Shown piece after piece: positions 1 through 11,334 of a stretch of DNA of 64,000 nucleotides (position 1 is the stretch's first letter; the number at the start of each line of letters is the position of its first letter). The translations under genes and the position numbers were made by a program. The DNA lies in assembly GCA_035578175.1 (NCBI GenBank), contig JAQMRL010000001.1, positions 434,447,545 to 434,511,544 on the forward strand, read 5' to 3'. A model generated the notes under the pieces. The model was not told where the DNA came from, made no database searches, and saw only the letters and a list, made by a program, of their open reading frames with translations. Origin of the DNA: Catonia carolina. Its lineage: Eukaryota > Arthropoda > Insecta > Hemiptera > Achilidae.

Positions 1-1358
1 GTATTTTAATTTTATTTTTATTCTACAATTTGAAGTAAAAATTCCTGAAATTGTGGCAGGCCAGCCTAATAAGAAATTCCAATATTTAAAAAAAAGATAC
101 AAGGCAACCAGAACGGCTCTCGACCATATAAAGATGTTGTTGAAACATCTTTATAGTGTTGTAAGGTCGATACCATATACTTCATGAACATCACAGTATC
201 TTATAAGAAAAATATCTAGTTATATACAGTACATAGGATGGTTGAGGAATACAGCTAGCTACATAGAATACAGAAATGTAGCGTGTCCTGCCGGGCGGGG
301 CGAGATGAAGTTGTGTTGGCCGTTAAAATGGTGGGGGCAGGGCTCCACAAATCACACCTCCACAGCCATCCAGATAGTTATCTGCTGTAATTTACAACGT
401 GTTGTAGCCGCGGTACAGCCACATTCCACCCCTCTCCGCTCGTGATCTTATCCCCCTCGCACCCCCAAAAAGGAACAGAAAATAAAGTATAAGACTGGTC
501 TCCGTCCGCAGATACCCGTGGTACAACACCAACTTCGAAATGTGAATAATAATCTCTCTTTTATCTTATTGCTTTAAAGTAATCACCAGCCGTTAAGAAC
601 CGAAACGATTATGTTGTCGGCGTACAACACGCTACAAGTACTTTGTACACCGGTACATAACTAACATTTCAAATCTGAAATATGCACAAAGAACTTTTTT
701 TATTTCTTCATTCTTTTTGTACTTCTTCATTGAACGGGCATGAATAATTTTAAGTGCGCGTGTATCGTTACAGTTTTCATTGACAGAGCCAACACATTTT
801 TATAGCACATATTGTGTAGTCTGAAAGGTTTATAAATCATACAGTGTAAATAATTTAATGTCTGTATACAATTCAGCTGACACTGTGCGCCTATTGTTCG
901 TATTTTAATGTATGCGACAGTACGCTTTAACTGATGATCACAGCCAACTCTCGCTTCCTTTGCCTTTTCACAATTAAATGATTTATTCAGTATAGCATGT
1001 ACTTGTTTTCATAGTACTTTATGTGTTGTAAATACACTTCTTGTACAGCGTTGTCCGTAACCTTTTGTATTAGAGCCTGGAAAAGAAGAATTATTCTGGA
1101 AAGTTGTACACAGCTGTTGTATTCGTTTATTTTTGCAGCACCTAAACCATTGTTAGTAACTCATTGATAGATCCGAACTAATGCAAACTTAAAACAACAA
1201 TTACCAAATGCTTAAACGTTGTCGTGAATAGGTGGATTCACAAAAATGAGATACAAATATTGAGCAAACTTTGGATCTATATTCTTTAACCTTTTCTTAT
1301 TTTTTTAAAAAACCCTAATGTGTGTATGTTGCAATCTGTTTAATTTAGAACAATAACA
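1..1358. other. AT-rich DNA with no recognised gene
   Basis: I recognise no coding region here. Positions 280-530 are noticeably richer in G and C than the surroundings, but the 67-residue frame through them resembles no family I know. A strong small hairpin lies at 121-169: a 12-bp perfect stem (127-138 with 144-155) inside an outer CGACC/GGTCG pairing. Confidence 0.5.
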
Positions 1359-1642
1359 TACCCATCGAGTTGGCCTATCTAGAGGTAAAGTCGTCAGCAG
1401 ATTTTCGGAGACGTAGGTTTCTGTTTCAAAACCTAGTAAAGGTAGGTTTATTCGGATTTGAATATAGACAGTGGTTACCGTACTTTTATGATTGGGGTTC
1501 AATTAACTCTCTCAGGAATGGTCGGCCTGGGTCTGTACAAGACTACACCTCACACATCACTCTCATTTCATTGGGTCATGAGGTTACATGTTGTTCTGGA
1601 TTGAAAAGATTGCAATGTACACACAGGTATTAAAAAGAAGAT
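1359..1642 (+). mobile_element. tRNA-derived SINE (SINE-C), plus copy
   Basis: The head reads like a tRNA-derived promoter (CCATCGAGTTGGCC, then a GGTTT-type B-box region). It is followed by a body containing GACAGTGGTTACCG and TACAAGACTACACCTC and an A-rich end. The same body recurs in inverted orientation at 1643-1862 and in the same orientation at 24000-24190, which establishes it as a dispersed family. The copy is diverged, and its 65- and 87-residue frames are incidental. Confidence 0.6.
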
Positions 1643-1862
1643 TAAGCAATCCCTTGATCCAATGAGATGACGTGTAATGAGGTGCAGTCTTGTACAGAAT
1701 TAGAACACATATTCCTATAGTTAACCCCAACCATCAAAGTACACTGGTAACCATTGTCTTGTATTCAAATCCGTATAAAACTATCGTTCCTAGGATTTGA
1801 ACAACGAACCTTCGTCTCCGAAAATATGCTGACGAGTTTACCTTTAAATAGAACAATCCGGT
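1643..1862 (-). mobile_element. tRNA-derived SINE (SINE-C), minus copy
   Basis: This is the reverse-oriented relative of the copy at 1359-1642. Read on the minus strand it shows CCACCGG, a TCAGCATATTTTCGGAGACG segment, a B-box-like TTCAAATCC, then the shared ACGGATTTGAATAC and TGTACAAGACTGCACCTC stretches. The two copies sit tail to tail and make an imperfect large inverted repeat of about 500 bp. Confidence 0.6.
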
Positions 1863-1929
1863 GGGTTAATTATTTAACAAAAAATATTTAAAACGTTTAA
1901 ATATTTTTTGTTAAATCATTAACCCACCG
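1859..1929. repeat. 71-bp near-perfect palindrome
   Basis: The arms at 1859-1894 and 1895-1929 pair with one mismatch and one extra A, and there is essentially no loop. It joins the 5' end of the minus SINE-C copy to the start of a jockey remnant, so it is probably a fold-back formed at an insertion junction. Confidence 0.8.
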
Positions 1930-2560
1930 AGTCAATGTGGAAGATTAAACTGAACGTTTCCAAATCACAACAGGTAACTCTCACACTTCGGCCTGTTGGT
2001 TGCCCAAATTTACGCATCGATGATACTAGGCTTACAGTTGCAGACAAAGTTAGGTACCTTGGTTTAATACTTGACAGACGTCTCACGTGGAAACCACACA
2101 TTGCACACGTCAGAGCAATCTCAGACTCACGGTTTCGTATGTTGTACGGCGTCTTAGGTCGCAAGTTCTCGCTATCTCTACACTTAGAAGTCATACTCTA
2201 TAAATCACTAATATGGCCAATTTGGCTGTATGGTGGACTAATTTTTGGAGCCTGTCACAATACAACACTGAATATTCTTCAAAGACACCAGTCAAAAGCA
2301 CTTAGAGCAATAACAAACGCACCTTTTTATGTAACCAATCATAACCTTCACAAAGACCTGAAAATACCAGCTGGCCTGAAAATAGAGCTGGTTCGAGATA
2401 TTGTAAACGCAACATACAACTCATTACACACAAAGACAATTGACCACATAAATCCAAATGTCCAATCTCTTTCAACTAACGATCTCCCTGTTAACAAACG
2501 ACTGAAACGGAGGTGGAATAGGGATCGTCTCCAACCACCATAAAAAAATTTAACTTGTCA
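1930..2560 (+). pseudogene. Jockey-like LINE RT remnant (thumb and C terminus)
   Basis: A 202-residue open frame (1935-2543) matches the C-terminal third of a jockey-clade non-LTR reverse transcriptase. In order it shows WKIKLNVSKSQQ, RYLGLILDRRLTWKPH, an ILYKSLIWPIWLYG segment, the NAPFYVTNHNLHKDLKIP block and the terminal RLKRRWNRD motif. The catalytic palm (FADD box) and the endonuclease are missing, so this is a 5'-truncated, non-autonomous copy. The frame has no internal stop, which suggests it is younger than most jockey remnants in the window. A LINE 3' UTR probably follows. Confidence 0.9.
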
Positions 2561-4380
2561 TGCCTGAGTCATTTCATAAAAACAAATAATCATTTCATAT
2601 AAAAGAAAATCATCCATCATAGTTTATAAATCATTATCATTGAAAAATATTGGCACCACATTCCTTGCAAAATTTCATGCCAAAATCGGTCGCTGGATCG
2701 ATTCTCATTCACGTCACATTCCCGCCATTCATCATTCATTCCATCTCATTTACTAGTTGTGCTTTTTAAAAAAAAGTACTATAATGTTAAATGTTTTAAT
2801 GGGGATCTTCAACCATTATAAACAAAATTTAAACTCAATTGTCTTTAGCAATGAAACATATTTTTAAATCGAATAAAAATATTGAAGTAATAGCCAATAC
2901 AAAACTGTTAATATAACTTAGGTCTAATTTTTTTAAATATACAAACAATTAATTATTAAATTTAACTCTGAATATAAATAAAATTAATTTAACAGAAATA
3001 ATCAAATGATAAAAATTAAATAGATCATCATTGATTGCAATCACCGATACTGTTACAATTCAGACGACAAAGAATTTTTCTTCATAAACTTGCCGAATTA
3101 ATTCTCCAGGAACGTTATTTTTGAATATGCGAAACGTTTAGGCCTACGTACTACGTTTTCAAAAGGTTAAAGAGCTTTTGCCGAATTCGGTTTCAGCTCA
3201 GAAGGAACCGAATTATTTTTTTTAATGACGTCTCCACATACAGATTTGACAATAGCCATCGTTATTATTTCCTAATTACCGATTGCCGCAAAAAATAGAT
3301 ATAGGTTAATACAAATTTTCTTATAACCCGGTTTTTAGACAATTTACTTCAACGATTTGCGTCAACACTTTGTAGTCTCCATGAAAACAAAGTGGTATTT
3401 CTGTTTTGGTAAAGTTTCTTTGTCTCGGATAAAATTATAGCCTTAAGTTTTGAAAATTAAGGAAGCTCTCAGCTGTTCGCTGACCCGTTCGGAGATTTTC
3501 GGTGTTTATAGGTCTAGAGCGTAGAACAAGAAAATGTCTCTGACGTGTTTCAAATCCTTACCGTAAAAAATTCGAACAAAATATTTCAAACCGCTAAATT
3601 TATTTAGGGATCGTCCTACTCTCTATCGGTTCGGCAACCTATTTTTCAAAATCTATGTCGAAAATTAGGCAGGTAAAGCAGTTTCTATTTTATCTTTTTC
3701 ACCTTTATTTTGTCTAATTCGTTTTTTTTTTACTTTGTAATTAAAACTTAGTACATCAATATGTTATAATATTTATTAATGATTTTGTTGTTTGGATAGT
3801 AACAATGGTCTTCTTTTATCAAATTTGTGATTGGCATTTGATTTTTTATATTTTTTCTTCATCCAATACGAAACCTCCCGCCTTTTGAGTTACAGTAGGT
3901 GCCATTTTTATAGTGATCTTGTCGGATCGAGTGGGTTTTAATCGCTGTAATAATTAATGGTCAAACAAGGTTACAAAGTAATAGCTACTACTTATTGTCA
4001 AACACTTTTCCAAAGGTTTTATTTTACTTTTACGTACAAGGCTTCGAAACATTAATAATATTAAAACATTTACGTAAATTGTTCTATAGCTTAAATAAAG
4101 AATCTGTGGTGAAATACTCACGCGAATTCCTCTTGCTAATGTAAATAATGAAAAAATAACTTAATTTCAATCATGAGTGAATGACGCTAAATGAAAATCA
4201 ACGTCCGTATTACTTAAAATTATGGAAAATTACTAATTTATTGTCGCTAAAATAAGTTTTGTAAATAAAATGTTAGAAATAAAATTTGTAATTGTCTGCA
4301 ACTTTTATTATAAACCTTTTTTTAAACTTAAGACCTTCATCATCAGCTGACAGCTGCATAAATTAAGCAACTTTTAAATT
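2561..4380. other. AT-rich interval with two repeat fragments
   Basis: No gene is recognised. Positions 2645-2765 (starting TTGGCACCACATTCCTTG) recur in the same orientation at 47765-47885. Positions 4085-4330 are a diverged piece of repeat family R1. The rest shows no structure I can assign. Confidence 0.5.
4085..4330 (+). repeat. R1 repeat fragment
   Basis: It shares the order CACTCACGCG, TGCTAATGTAAATAATGA, TTTCAATCATGAGTGAATGACG, AAATGAAAATCAAC and GAAATAAAA...TGTAA with the R1 copies near 11.95 kb, 31.7 kb and 48.0 kb. It has no coding capacity. Confidence 0.6.
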
Positions 4381-4389
4381 TTGTTTGTT

Positions 4390-4620
4390 ATTGTGATTTT
4401 TTTGATAGTCCGAACAGATTCCAATCCCAATTAGTCCGGATTAGAGAGATTGTTGTGTATATAAGCCAACTATCTTTCTTCATCACTTATAATAATTTGA
4501 TTAATTATTGAGGCCCATTATTGTCATTTTTATAACATTTTCTTAAATAATCACAACGATTTAACCAACCCCTCTGTGGCTAGAAATAGGCCCACGCAGC
4601 GCGCGGGTGGAATTACTAGT
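4390..4620 (+). mobile_element. Possible Helitron 3' end
   Basis: A GC-rich hairpin (CCCACGC with GCGCGGG, 4591-4607, one G-T pair) lies 8 bases before CTAG at 4616-4619, which is followed by T. Helitrons end in a short hairpin and CTRR and insert between A and T, and this arrangement fits. I could not identify the 5' TC end, so the left boundary is arbitrary. Confidence 0.35.
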
Positions 4621-5218
4621 TCAAATAAATAAACATTTCACTTATATTACTCTTGTAGATTTCTAGCCTACATACTTTTATTAGTAGGTTAAAAAGAAAT
4701 CATAGGAATATTTTATACAATTTTAATGATAGGGTACATCAGGTTTTACGCATTAGCAAACAGCCGACATATAAATAAGTTTCATACTTCAGAATTAATG
4801 CCCAACCCATACGAAGTTTGAATATTCATAAGACGATATTATAAAGGGATAAAAAATAAATAATTAACATAGGCCTTTAGTATGCATAAGTATACCTTAT
4901 TCACAAACAAGAAAGACAGATACTGTTATGAATAATAAAAAAATGTTTCTTCAATTCTCTATAAGAGTGAGAAAGTACAGACAGTTGTTCCGATCACAAA
5001 AAAAACTATCAGAATATAAACTGACTAGCTGAACAGACGCTCTGAACAGACATTTTGAGTTCAGATACACATGAGTATATCATTTTTAGATACGTGGTTA
5101 TAATATTTTAATATCAAATTGAGTGTAAAATACTTTGAATCTGGGTGTAATAAATAATTAACAGCCTTTCATCAAACATATAATACTTATTTATTAACAC
5201 AATTAATAATTACAATTA
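4621..5218. other. AT-rich interval, nothing recognised
   Basis: No open frame, repeat or RNA-like structure that I can support. Confidence 0.4.
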
Positions 5219-5220
5219 TA

Positions 5221-6132
5221 CAAGGTGTAGCTATTAAATAACGAGACTGACGTTGTAAAAAAAAAAATATTTTTATTTTATACATTATCTCTTATTGTCA
5301 ACTTCAATATACACTATTTCTCTATCCCTACAACGCTCCATGTGAAATTTCCATTGTTGGAAACAGTGCTGGAAGTCATCTTCTGTCAGCTCCTTCAGGA
5401 CAGGTGCCGCTTTCTCTTTTACAGCTTCCACAGACTCAAATATTGTCCCTATCACCTTAGGGAACAGGTAGAAGTCACATAGTGCAAGATCTGGTGAATA
5501 AGGTGGATGTTCTAACCTGAGATGCTGTACTTGCCTAGGAACCTCTTGACAGATAACGCGGAATTAGCTGGCGCATTGTCTTGTTGGAGAACCCATGATT
5601 TGTCCTTCCACATTTCGGGGCGTTTTTTCCTTACTCTATGACGTAGTTTAGAAAGTACCTCCAGGTAGTAATATTGATTAATTGTTTGACCTTTAGGAAC
5701 GCAGTGAAGGTACACAATCTCATGGATATTAAAAAAAAACAATCATCATTGCTTTGAATTTTGACTTGCTCATTCGAGCTTTTTGGCTCTCGGTGAAGTT
5801 CGGCTCTTCCCGTGCATGGATTGCCGCTTCGTTTCCGGATCATAAGTAAAAAATCACGTTTCATCACATGTTATTATCTTCTACCTGTTCTCTAAGGTGA
5901 AATCTGCATTAAAAGGGACAAGATTTGAGTCTGTGGAAGCTGTAAAAGAGAAAGCGGCACGTGTCCCGAAGGAGCTGGCAGAAGATGCTTCCAACAATGG
6001 AAAATTCGCATGGAGCGTTGTAGGGATAGAGAAGGATTGTAGGTATATTGAAGGTGACAATATGTGATTATGTATAAAATTAAAATTAAATTGTTTACAA
6101 CGTCAGTCTCGTTATTTAATAGCCACACCTCG
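5221..6132 (-). mobile_element. Fold-back mariner, copy 1
   Basis: This is a mariner-derived element flanked by TA (5219-5220 and 6133-6134). The left arm (5221-5471) and right arm (5881-6132) are inverted copies of the same piece: the transposase 3' end plus the 3' terminal repeat with TGGCTATTAAATAACGAGAC or its variant. The middle, on the minus strand, holds degraded transposase: HCVPKGQTINQYYYLEVLSK, then WVLQQDNAPA. The right arm on the plus strand again encodes RFESVEAVKEKAARV and IEGDN, so the C terminus occurs twice, facing outward. The normal 5' end of mariner is absent. Frames are broken, so the copy cannot make transposase. Confidence 0.85.
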
Positions 6133-6279
6133 TATATGAAACTTAGACTGCTAATAAATACGTTTAGATTACTTCAATTACATTAATTACAAAACTTAAG
6201 CTTAAACTAAACTTAACTGTTAATTGAGTCACTTAACCATGAGACTTAACATACCCTGTAAACTTATTGCAGACTTATT

Positions 6280-6640
6280 ACATCAGCACTAAATCTTGAC
6301 AACAAAATTTTAATTAAAAAATCAATTCTTAAACCAATTTGTAAACGTATAGAATCCAATTATGGGACTCAGTCAGCCATTCCAACATTGAAATCCTGCA
6401 AAGGTTCCAATCGAAATTACTCAGGAACCACAGAATCAATTTGGTGTACTAAGGTGTACACCAAAGAAATTTTTCAGTGTAATATGTTGTCCGTTTTTCA
6501 GCATTTCAACACATTTCAACATGAAATTAACACATTTAGCCTACAATACAAAATACCAAAGAAGACTCGAATCACCTCGCCATTTCACTCTTAAACACTT
6601 CAAACGACACTCGCCGGTTGAAACGATGATATTCTACAGA
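6280..6640 (+). pseudogene. Degraded jockey-like RT remnant
   Basis: Spread over shifting frames are LDNKILIKKSILKPI, YGTQ, SNIEILQRFQSKLLRNH and a terminal FTLKHFKRH, the order of the jockey thumb and C terminus. Several frameshifts separate the pieces. The 68-residue open frame at 6388-6594 is not the ancestral frame. Confidence 0.6.
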
Positions 6641-6931
6641 GTTATTTTAAAGTAAGACAACACATAAATTAAATCCTTAAATTCCGGAGGGTTATGCAAT
6701 CATGACATAAAATAGAAAACCCATAGGCTTATATAAAAAATAACAAAGCACAGTGGTTATTTACAATACCAAACCTATGTACAAGCTCTTTTTTTGTCTT
6801 GAATTTTTATTACGATACTATACATTGAGCTGCACATATTTAAATGGTGGTGGAGAGTTTTGCTTTAAGGAGAAGAGATACCCAGTGGTACATTCTCCAA
6901 TTATAACTACGGGTAGTCTATTATCCATTAT

Positions 6932-7480
6932 TTAGACCAAGAGGTTTCTACTCCATTTTCGCTTTAGAGGTCGCACAGGTGGGAAGTTCCTTGTAGCTAG
7001 ATCACGGGCTAGTTGGTTTGGATGGACATCTAGTCTTTCGTGAAATTTACTATACAAGGACCCGGTTAGCTCTTTTCCTGTCGGAATTTTTAAATCGTCA
7101 TGGAAGGTTTTATTGTACAAGCTCTAATACGTTAAATATTTTCAATCTTACAAACTCACGAAAACGTATTTAAACTACCTATGTAAGTTCATTGATAAAC
7201 GATTTGTGTGCGTTTTAATATCTTTTTGGTATCGATCACAGAATTTTTGTATCTCTCATTGAATTGAATTAATTTTTAAATCTTCATATATTATGTAAGT
7301 ATTTATTAACAATATACGATACTAAGGTAGGTATATTGAGTAACTGTCGCAACGTTTTTGTTTGACGTCGGTCTATTATATTTCAATTGAAATTTTTCCT
7401 AGTTCCCCAAAGCTCAATACCGTATGATCAAACGGACTTTAAAATTGATACTCTAAACAGGAATTTTATTAGAATTGGAC
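6932..7480 (-). pseudogene. Jockey-like RT remnant, C terminus
   Basis: The 62-residue frame at 6932-7120 contains NKTFHDDLKIPTGKE, HPNQLARDL and the terminal RPLKRKWSR of the jockey family. Upstream on the minus strand, near 7380-7460, a degraded YGI-LWG-like stretch continues the same protein in broken frames. It most resembles the copy at 59500-60005, which shares DLATRNFPPVR-like sequence. Confidence 0.7.
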
Positions 7481-8958
7481 AATTTTGATTTAGAGCCGAG
7501 CGGTCAGTATATTTTCTTCACTTTAAAATTTAGTTCTTTCCGTTTTGTGAAAATATATTTTTTCGTTGACAAACGACTATCAAAATAGAGCCCTGGAAAT
7601 TGAACTTTGTCAAACCTAGGTATAATTCGATTGTTTAGCATCACTGGAGTTCCTAAATCTTGTTACTTGTTTGTAAAACAAAAATTATTAGAAAGAAACT
7701 CTTCTAGCTTACTCTGTAAAATATTTTAACAATCAAATATTTTTCAAGTTTCTTTTTAAAAACAACTTTTTAAAGGTTGTGATAATTATCTTTCTCCCTG
7801 ATTAGATCGGTCCTTGTTTTGTGCTGAACAAATTATTTGTAGAAAGGTATGCTAGGTGGTATATGCTAAGTATTCCTTTTTTGAAAATCGTGTAGTAAAT
7901 TATATTCCTACCAAATTTTCAGTGTGCAAGTGGCGATTTAAAAATTTTGATTGTGTCTTTATTTATGTACAGTTTTCTTCATATTACAGAATATGTGGAT
8001 AACATTTTCTCATATCATTTATTTTACGTAATTTTTTGTAAAAAGTAATTGTTATGCAATCTAAGTCTCCAGACAAATCATTTCTAGCGTACATTTTTAT
8101 TTTTGTTAAAACAAAAAAAAATTAAATGATACTATTTTAAGCACGGCATGGTTCCATACAACCTAATATAAAAGTCATTTTAAGTTTTCGTGCGTGTTTC
8201 ATTGTCTTCACCACATGGGTCCTATAAATTTTTATTTCAGAAATATTGTTTCTTTTTATGCCACAAAAAATATATCGAAATGAAAATTAACATAATGATA
8301 ATGTTTTTTAGAGTTTACTATATTTTTTGACATTTTTGAATAATAATTTCAAATTTTTCATTTACCTATTTTACAAATGTGAATTTATTGAAAATAGTTT
8401 TCTTGTGACTGAACTGTGGACTATTTTTTAAATATTTCTTGGTTTAGCACATCAGCATGAAGTAAATATTCACTTACACTTTTTTTAATTTAAAAAAATT
8501 TCTTCCTTAATCTTAATGTATCCAACTGTTGTAATCATTATGTTTATTCCAACGTCAAACTAAGTAATATGCTATTTCTAAAAGTTTTGAAGCCCATTGC
8601 TTCCGAGGTGTCCAAGACCACGTTGTTCGGTTGGTTCGCACTAGTAAATAAACACCCGTTTGGGTGTTCAATCATTTGGCATCCGTGACAAATGACTATT
8701 TCTAACTCAAGCCTGAGTTTCCGAATGGTTGATATCACCCCTAATTGCATTAAATTCGTTCCTAATACATTAATTTCCATTGCCTCTATCATATTGGTCT
8801 CTACTCCATTGCCTTTTTAGTCTTTTAGGTGGGTTGTGAGGTAGGTTAGAAGGGAACAGTGATTGAAATTGTAGATTTGTGTGATAGTGTAGTTTTTTAT
8901 GAAAACATCTGAGTAGGTTTTTTAAATAATAAAATCTTTTCTAGCAGTAAAACAAGGT
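7481..8958. other. AT-rich interval, nothing recognised
   Basis: Strongly AT-rich with no supportable gene. An 82-residue minus frame at 8544-8792 lies in somewhat less AT-rich sequence and includes CHGCQMIEHPNGC, but I cannot link it to a family. A short CACCCGTTTGGGTG hairpin lies inside it. Confidence 0.4.
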
Positions 8959-9920
8959 GATGAACTTTCTGAAATGTACTAAGTCAATGCTGGGGTACCG
9001 CAAGGAAGCGTACCAAGCAAGCGTATCCTTGCAACCTTGCACCAAGGTTGTTTTCTGTAAGCACCAGTGACATACCAACTTGTATCCATACAACTATGGC
9101 TATGTTTGCTGATGATATGGCAGTACTTGCGGTTGATGCCGACCCTGTAATTGCAACTCGAAAGACACAGAACCATTTACACCTGATAGAGCCATGGCTT
9201 AAACTTTGGAAAATTAAAATTAATTTAAACAAATCACAACAAATGACGTTTACTCTTAGACAACAAAACTGCCCAACCGTTTACATTAATAATATTCCCC
9301 TGCCTCACACTACTCAAACACGCTATTTAGGCTTACACTTAGACAGAAAACTTACATGGAATGAACATGTTACACAAACACGCCACAAACTCAAAACACG
9401 CTTCTACCAACTGAAACGCTTACTCGATAGACGTTCTAAATTAAACATGTCACACAAATTAATAACCTATAAAACAGTCTTAATACCAACCTGGACAAAT
9501 GGAGTTCAACTTTGGGGATCTGCTAAACCTTCACACATGAAACGCATACAAGCAATTCAGAACAAGATTCTGCGAACGATAACGCAATGCCCCTTTTACA
9601 TCACAAACTCAATGTTGCACAAAGACTTACAAATCCCATACGTAATTGATGTCACGAAACAACTATACAAGGAGATGCATGCCAAGTTTGAATTACATGA
9701 CAACCCTCTCATACAAAACATGTACGCTAGAGTGATACCGGGTGCTCAGTGCAGACGTTTGAAGCGCCTCTGGCCAAGAGATCTTCTTGGCCAACTGTAG
9801 GACTGTGGTGATGACTGCACGCTCCTTCAAGTAAATCAAGTTTTGGAACATTAGCTTCACATTTAGAAATTGTTGTATTAATATAATAACAGATACTAAA
9901 TTTCAATTGAAAGTGTCAAA
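8959..9920 (+). pseudogene. Jockey-like LINE 3' end with RT palm, lineage A
   Basis: This is the most complete jockey fragment here. NAGVPQGSV, a conserved RT motif, is at 8986-9012, followed by a frameshift. The 250-residue frame at 9048-9800 then carries TSDIPTC, the catalytic FADD box (MFADDMAVLA), WKIKINLNKSQQ, RYLGLHLDRKLTWNEH, YKTVLIPTWTNG, WGSAKPSHMKRIQAIQNK, ITQCPFYITNSMLHKDLQIP and the terminal RRLKRLWPRDLLGQL. A 3' UTR continues to about 9920. The minus copy at 32075-32745 is the same lineage and shares the 3' UTR, which fixes the 3' end. It is 5'-truncated and has one visible frameshift. Confidence 0.9.
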
Positions 9921-10187
9921 AAAAAGGTGTTTTACAGTTTCGTGTGCCGTTTCGATGTTATGGTCTTTATGTAGCCTAATATTTTGTAACTAATATTGTG
10001 TTGGACAGCCCGTAACAACAAGTAAAGTTTTTTCTCGACTATCTGAATACGTTTCATGTTAGATGTTTTAGCTGATCCGTAGGTCCTAATAGGATGAAGA
10101 AGTAACTTGTAACAGTTAAGTTTCTGAGTACTAATTGGAAGGGAAGAGTTATGGTGAATAAGACTGTAGAGAAGTTTTGACCGCACA

Positions 10188-10923
10188 TTAAGGTAAAACT
10201 GTATAATGGTTTTAACTAAAAATTTCGATTTTCGGTTTTTTATGTTTTTCAATTGTTTATACCTAGCTCAACCACAAAACTTTAAATTAGGTGAAAAAAA
10301 TAGTATTTTAATGAAAAAAAATTAAGTTTTTAGGACGTTTACCCAGTAAAATTATCGTGTCACCAAGAACGAATATTTTTCATAATTTTATACGGATCGT
10401 TTTAAGCAAAGATCATTTTAGTACTTTAAAAATATCTGCATTACTGTTTTTAATACTCTTAGCCATTGGTTCATCTTTCTAACCAACTGTTGATGGGAAA
10501 TTTACTTGTGTTGTACATTTTGTTTTTGATTTGTGCCTTTTGTTTTTTTGCGTGTTTCCGCAAATTAAATTTTTTAACATTTAGGTAAATTTTTCTCGGA
10601 AACCATTAAGCTGAAATTTTTACCAGTTATTTATCTTGCATATGCACATATTCTGGCATTTTTATGACTTTCTCAAATTCTGCAAAAATTATTAATATGT
10701 AAAATACCGTATAAAAAATTTGTAAAAATGTTATATTATTCGTAATTCTGTTTATAACTTTATGGTTCAACAGATTAAATTGAAAAAATGTCAATAGCTA
10801 GAAAAACCCGACATCTATAAGTTAGTAAAGTTTCATTTCTCTATCGTTTATCAACCCTGTGAAAAATGTACCTAAATATAGCAAATTAACATTGGCAGGG
10901 TACAAAGTACAGTCTTTCCTTAA
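10188..10923. mobile_element. TTAA-flanked MITE, copy 1
   Basis: TTAA at 10188-10191 and 10920-10923 bounds an AT-rich element with short inverted termini (GGTAAAACTG at the left, CAGTCTTTCC at the right). It shares internal sequence with copies at 24427, 26650 and more distantly 51109, for example GTTGATGGGAAATTTACTTG. There is no coding capacity. TTAA targeting suggests piggyBac-type transposase, but the superfamily is inferred only from the target site. Confidence 0.8.
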
Positions 10924-11026
10924 GAGATTGCCTTTTTAAGCCCGGTATGTGGATTCCATGCCAGTCTTCTGTCTAGTGTCAGTCTTAAGTAGCCTATTTC
11001 ACTGAGATTACTTATAGGATCGGTGT

Positions 11027-11334
11027 GTTGTTGTTGTTGTTTAGGTCAACAGCCGAAAGGCTGGTTTGAACCTCTAGAGGTTTTACTAAGTAAAACGAGG
11101 AGTGAGGTGGTTTACCATTGCCTTCCTCACTGAGAGGAAAAGTACACTTATCAGCATGCCGGGCCCTCTGAAAAGCACATATTTTCCACTCTGTAAATGA
11201 CAACTTCACTTCATTCACCACAGGGTCTGGCTGTACAATGAAATTCATTACTTTCAGAGAAGATAACTCTGATTAGTGTCTTTTACACCTCTACCTCTTC
11301 TGTTCTTAAATGATTCAGTCATTTAATTGACCTC
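11027..11334 (-). mobile_element. SINE-N, 5'-truncated copy
   Basis: A minus-strand copy of the (AAC)n-tailed SINE family, flanked by a perfect 10-bp duplication GGATCGGTGT (11017-11026 and 11335-11344). It lacks the double-hairpin 5' end. It keeps an open frame beginning MNFIVQPDPVVNEVKLSF and ending in a poly-Asn tail encoded by the AAC repeat. It belongs to the subgroup with EWKICAFQRARHADK. Confidence 0.9.

Noticed and set aside
8544..8792. 82-residue minus frame with CHGCQMIEHPNGC, possible zinc knuckle
   Set aside because: The Cys/His spacing does not fit a CCHC knuckle and no neighbouring retroelement domain supports it.
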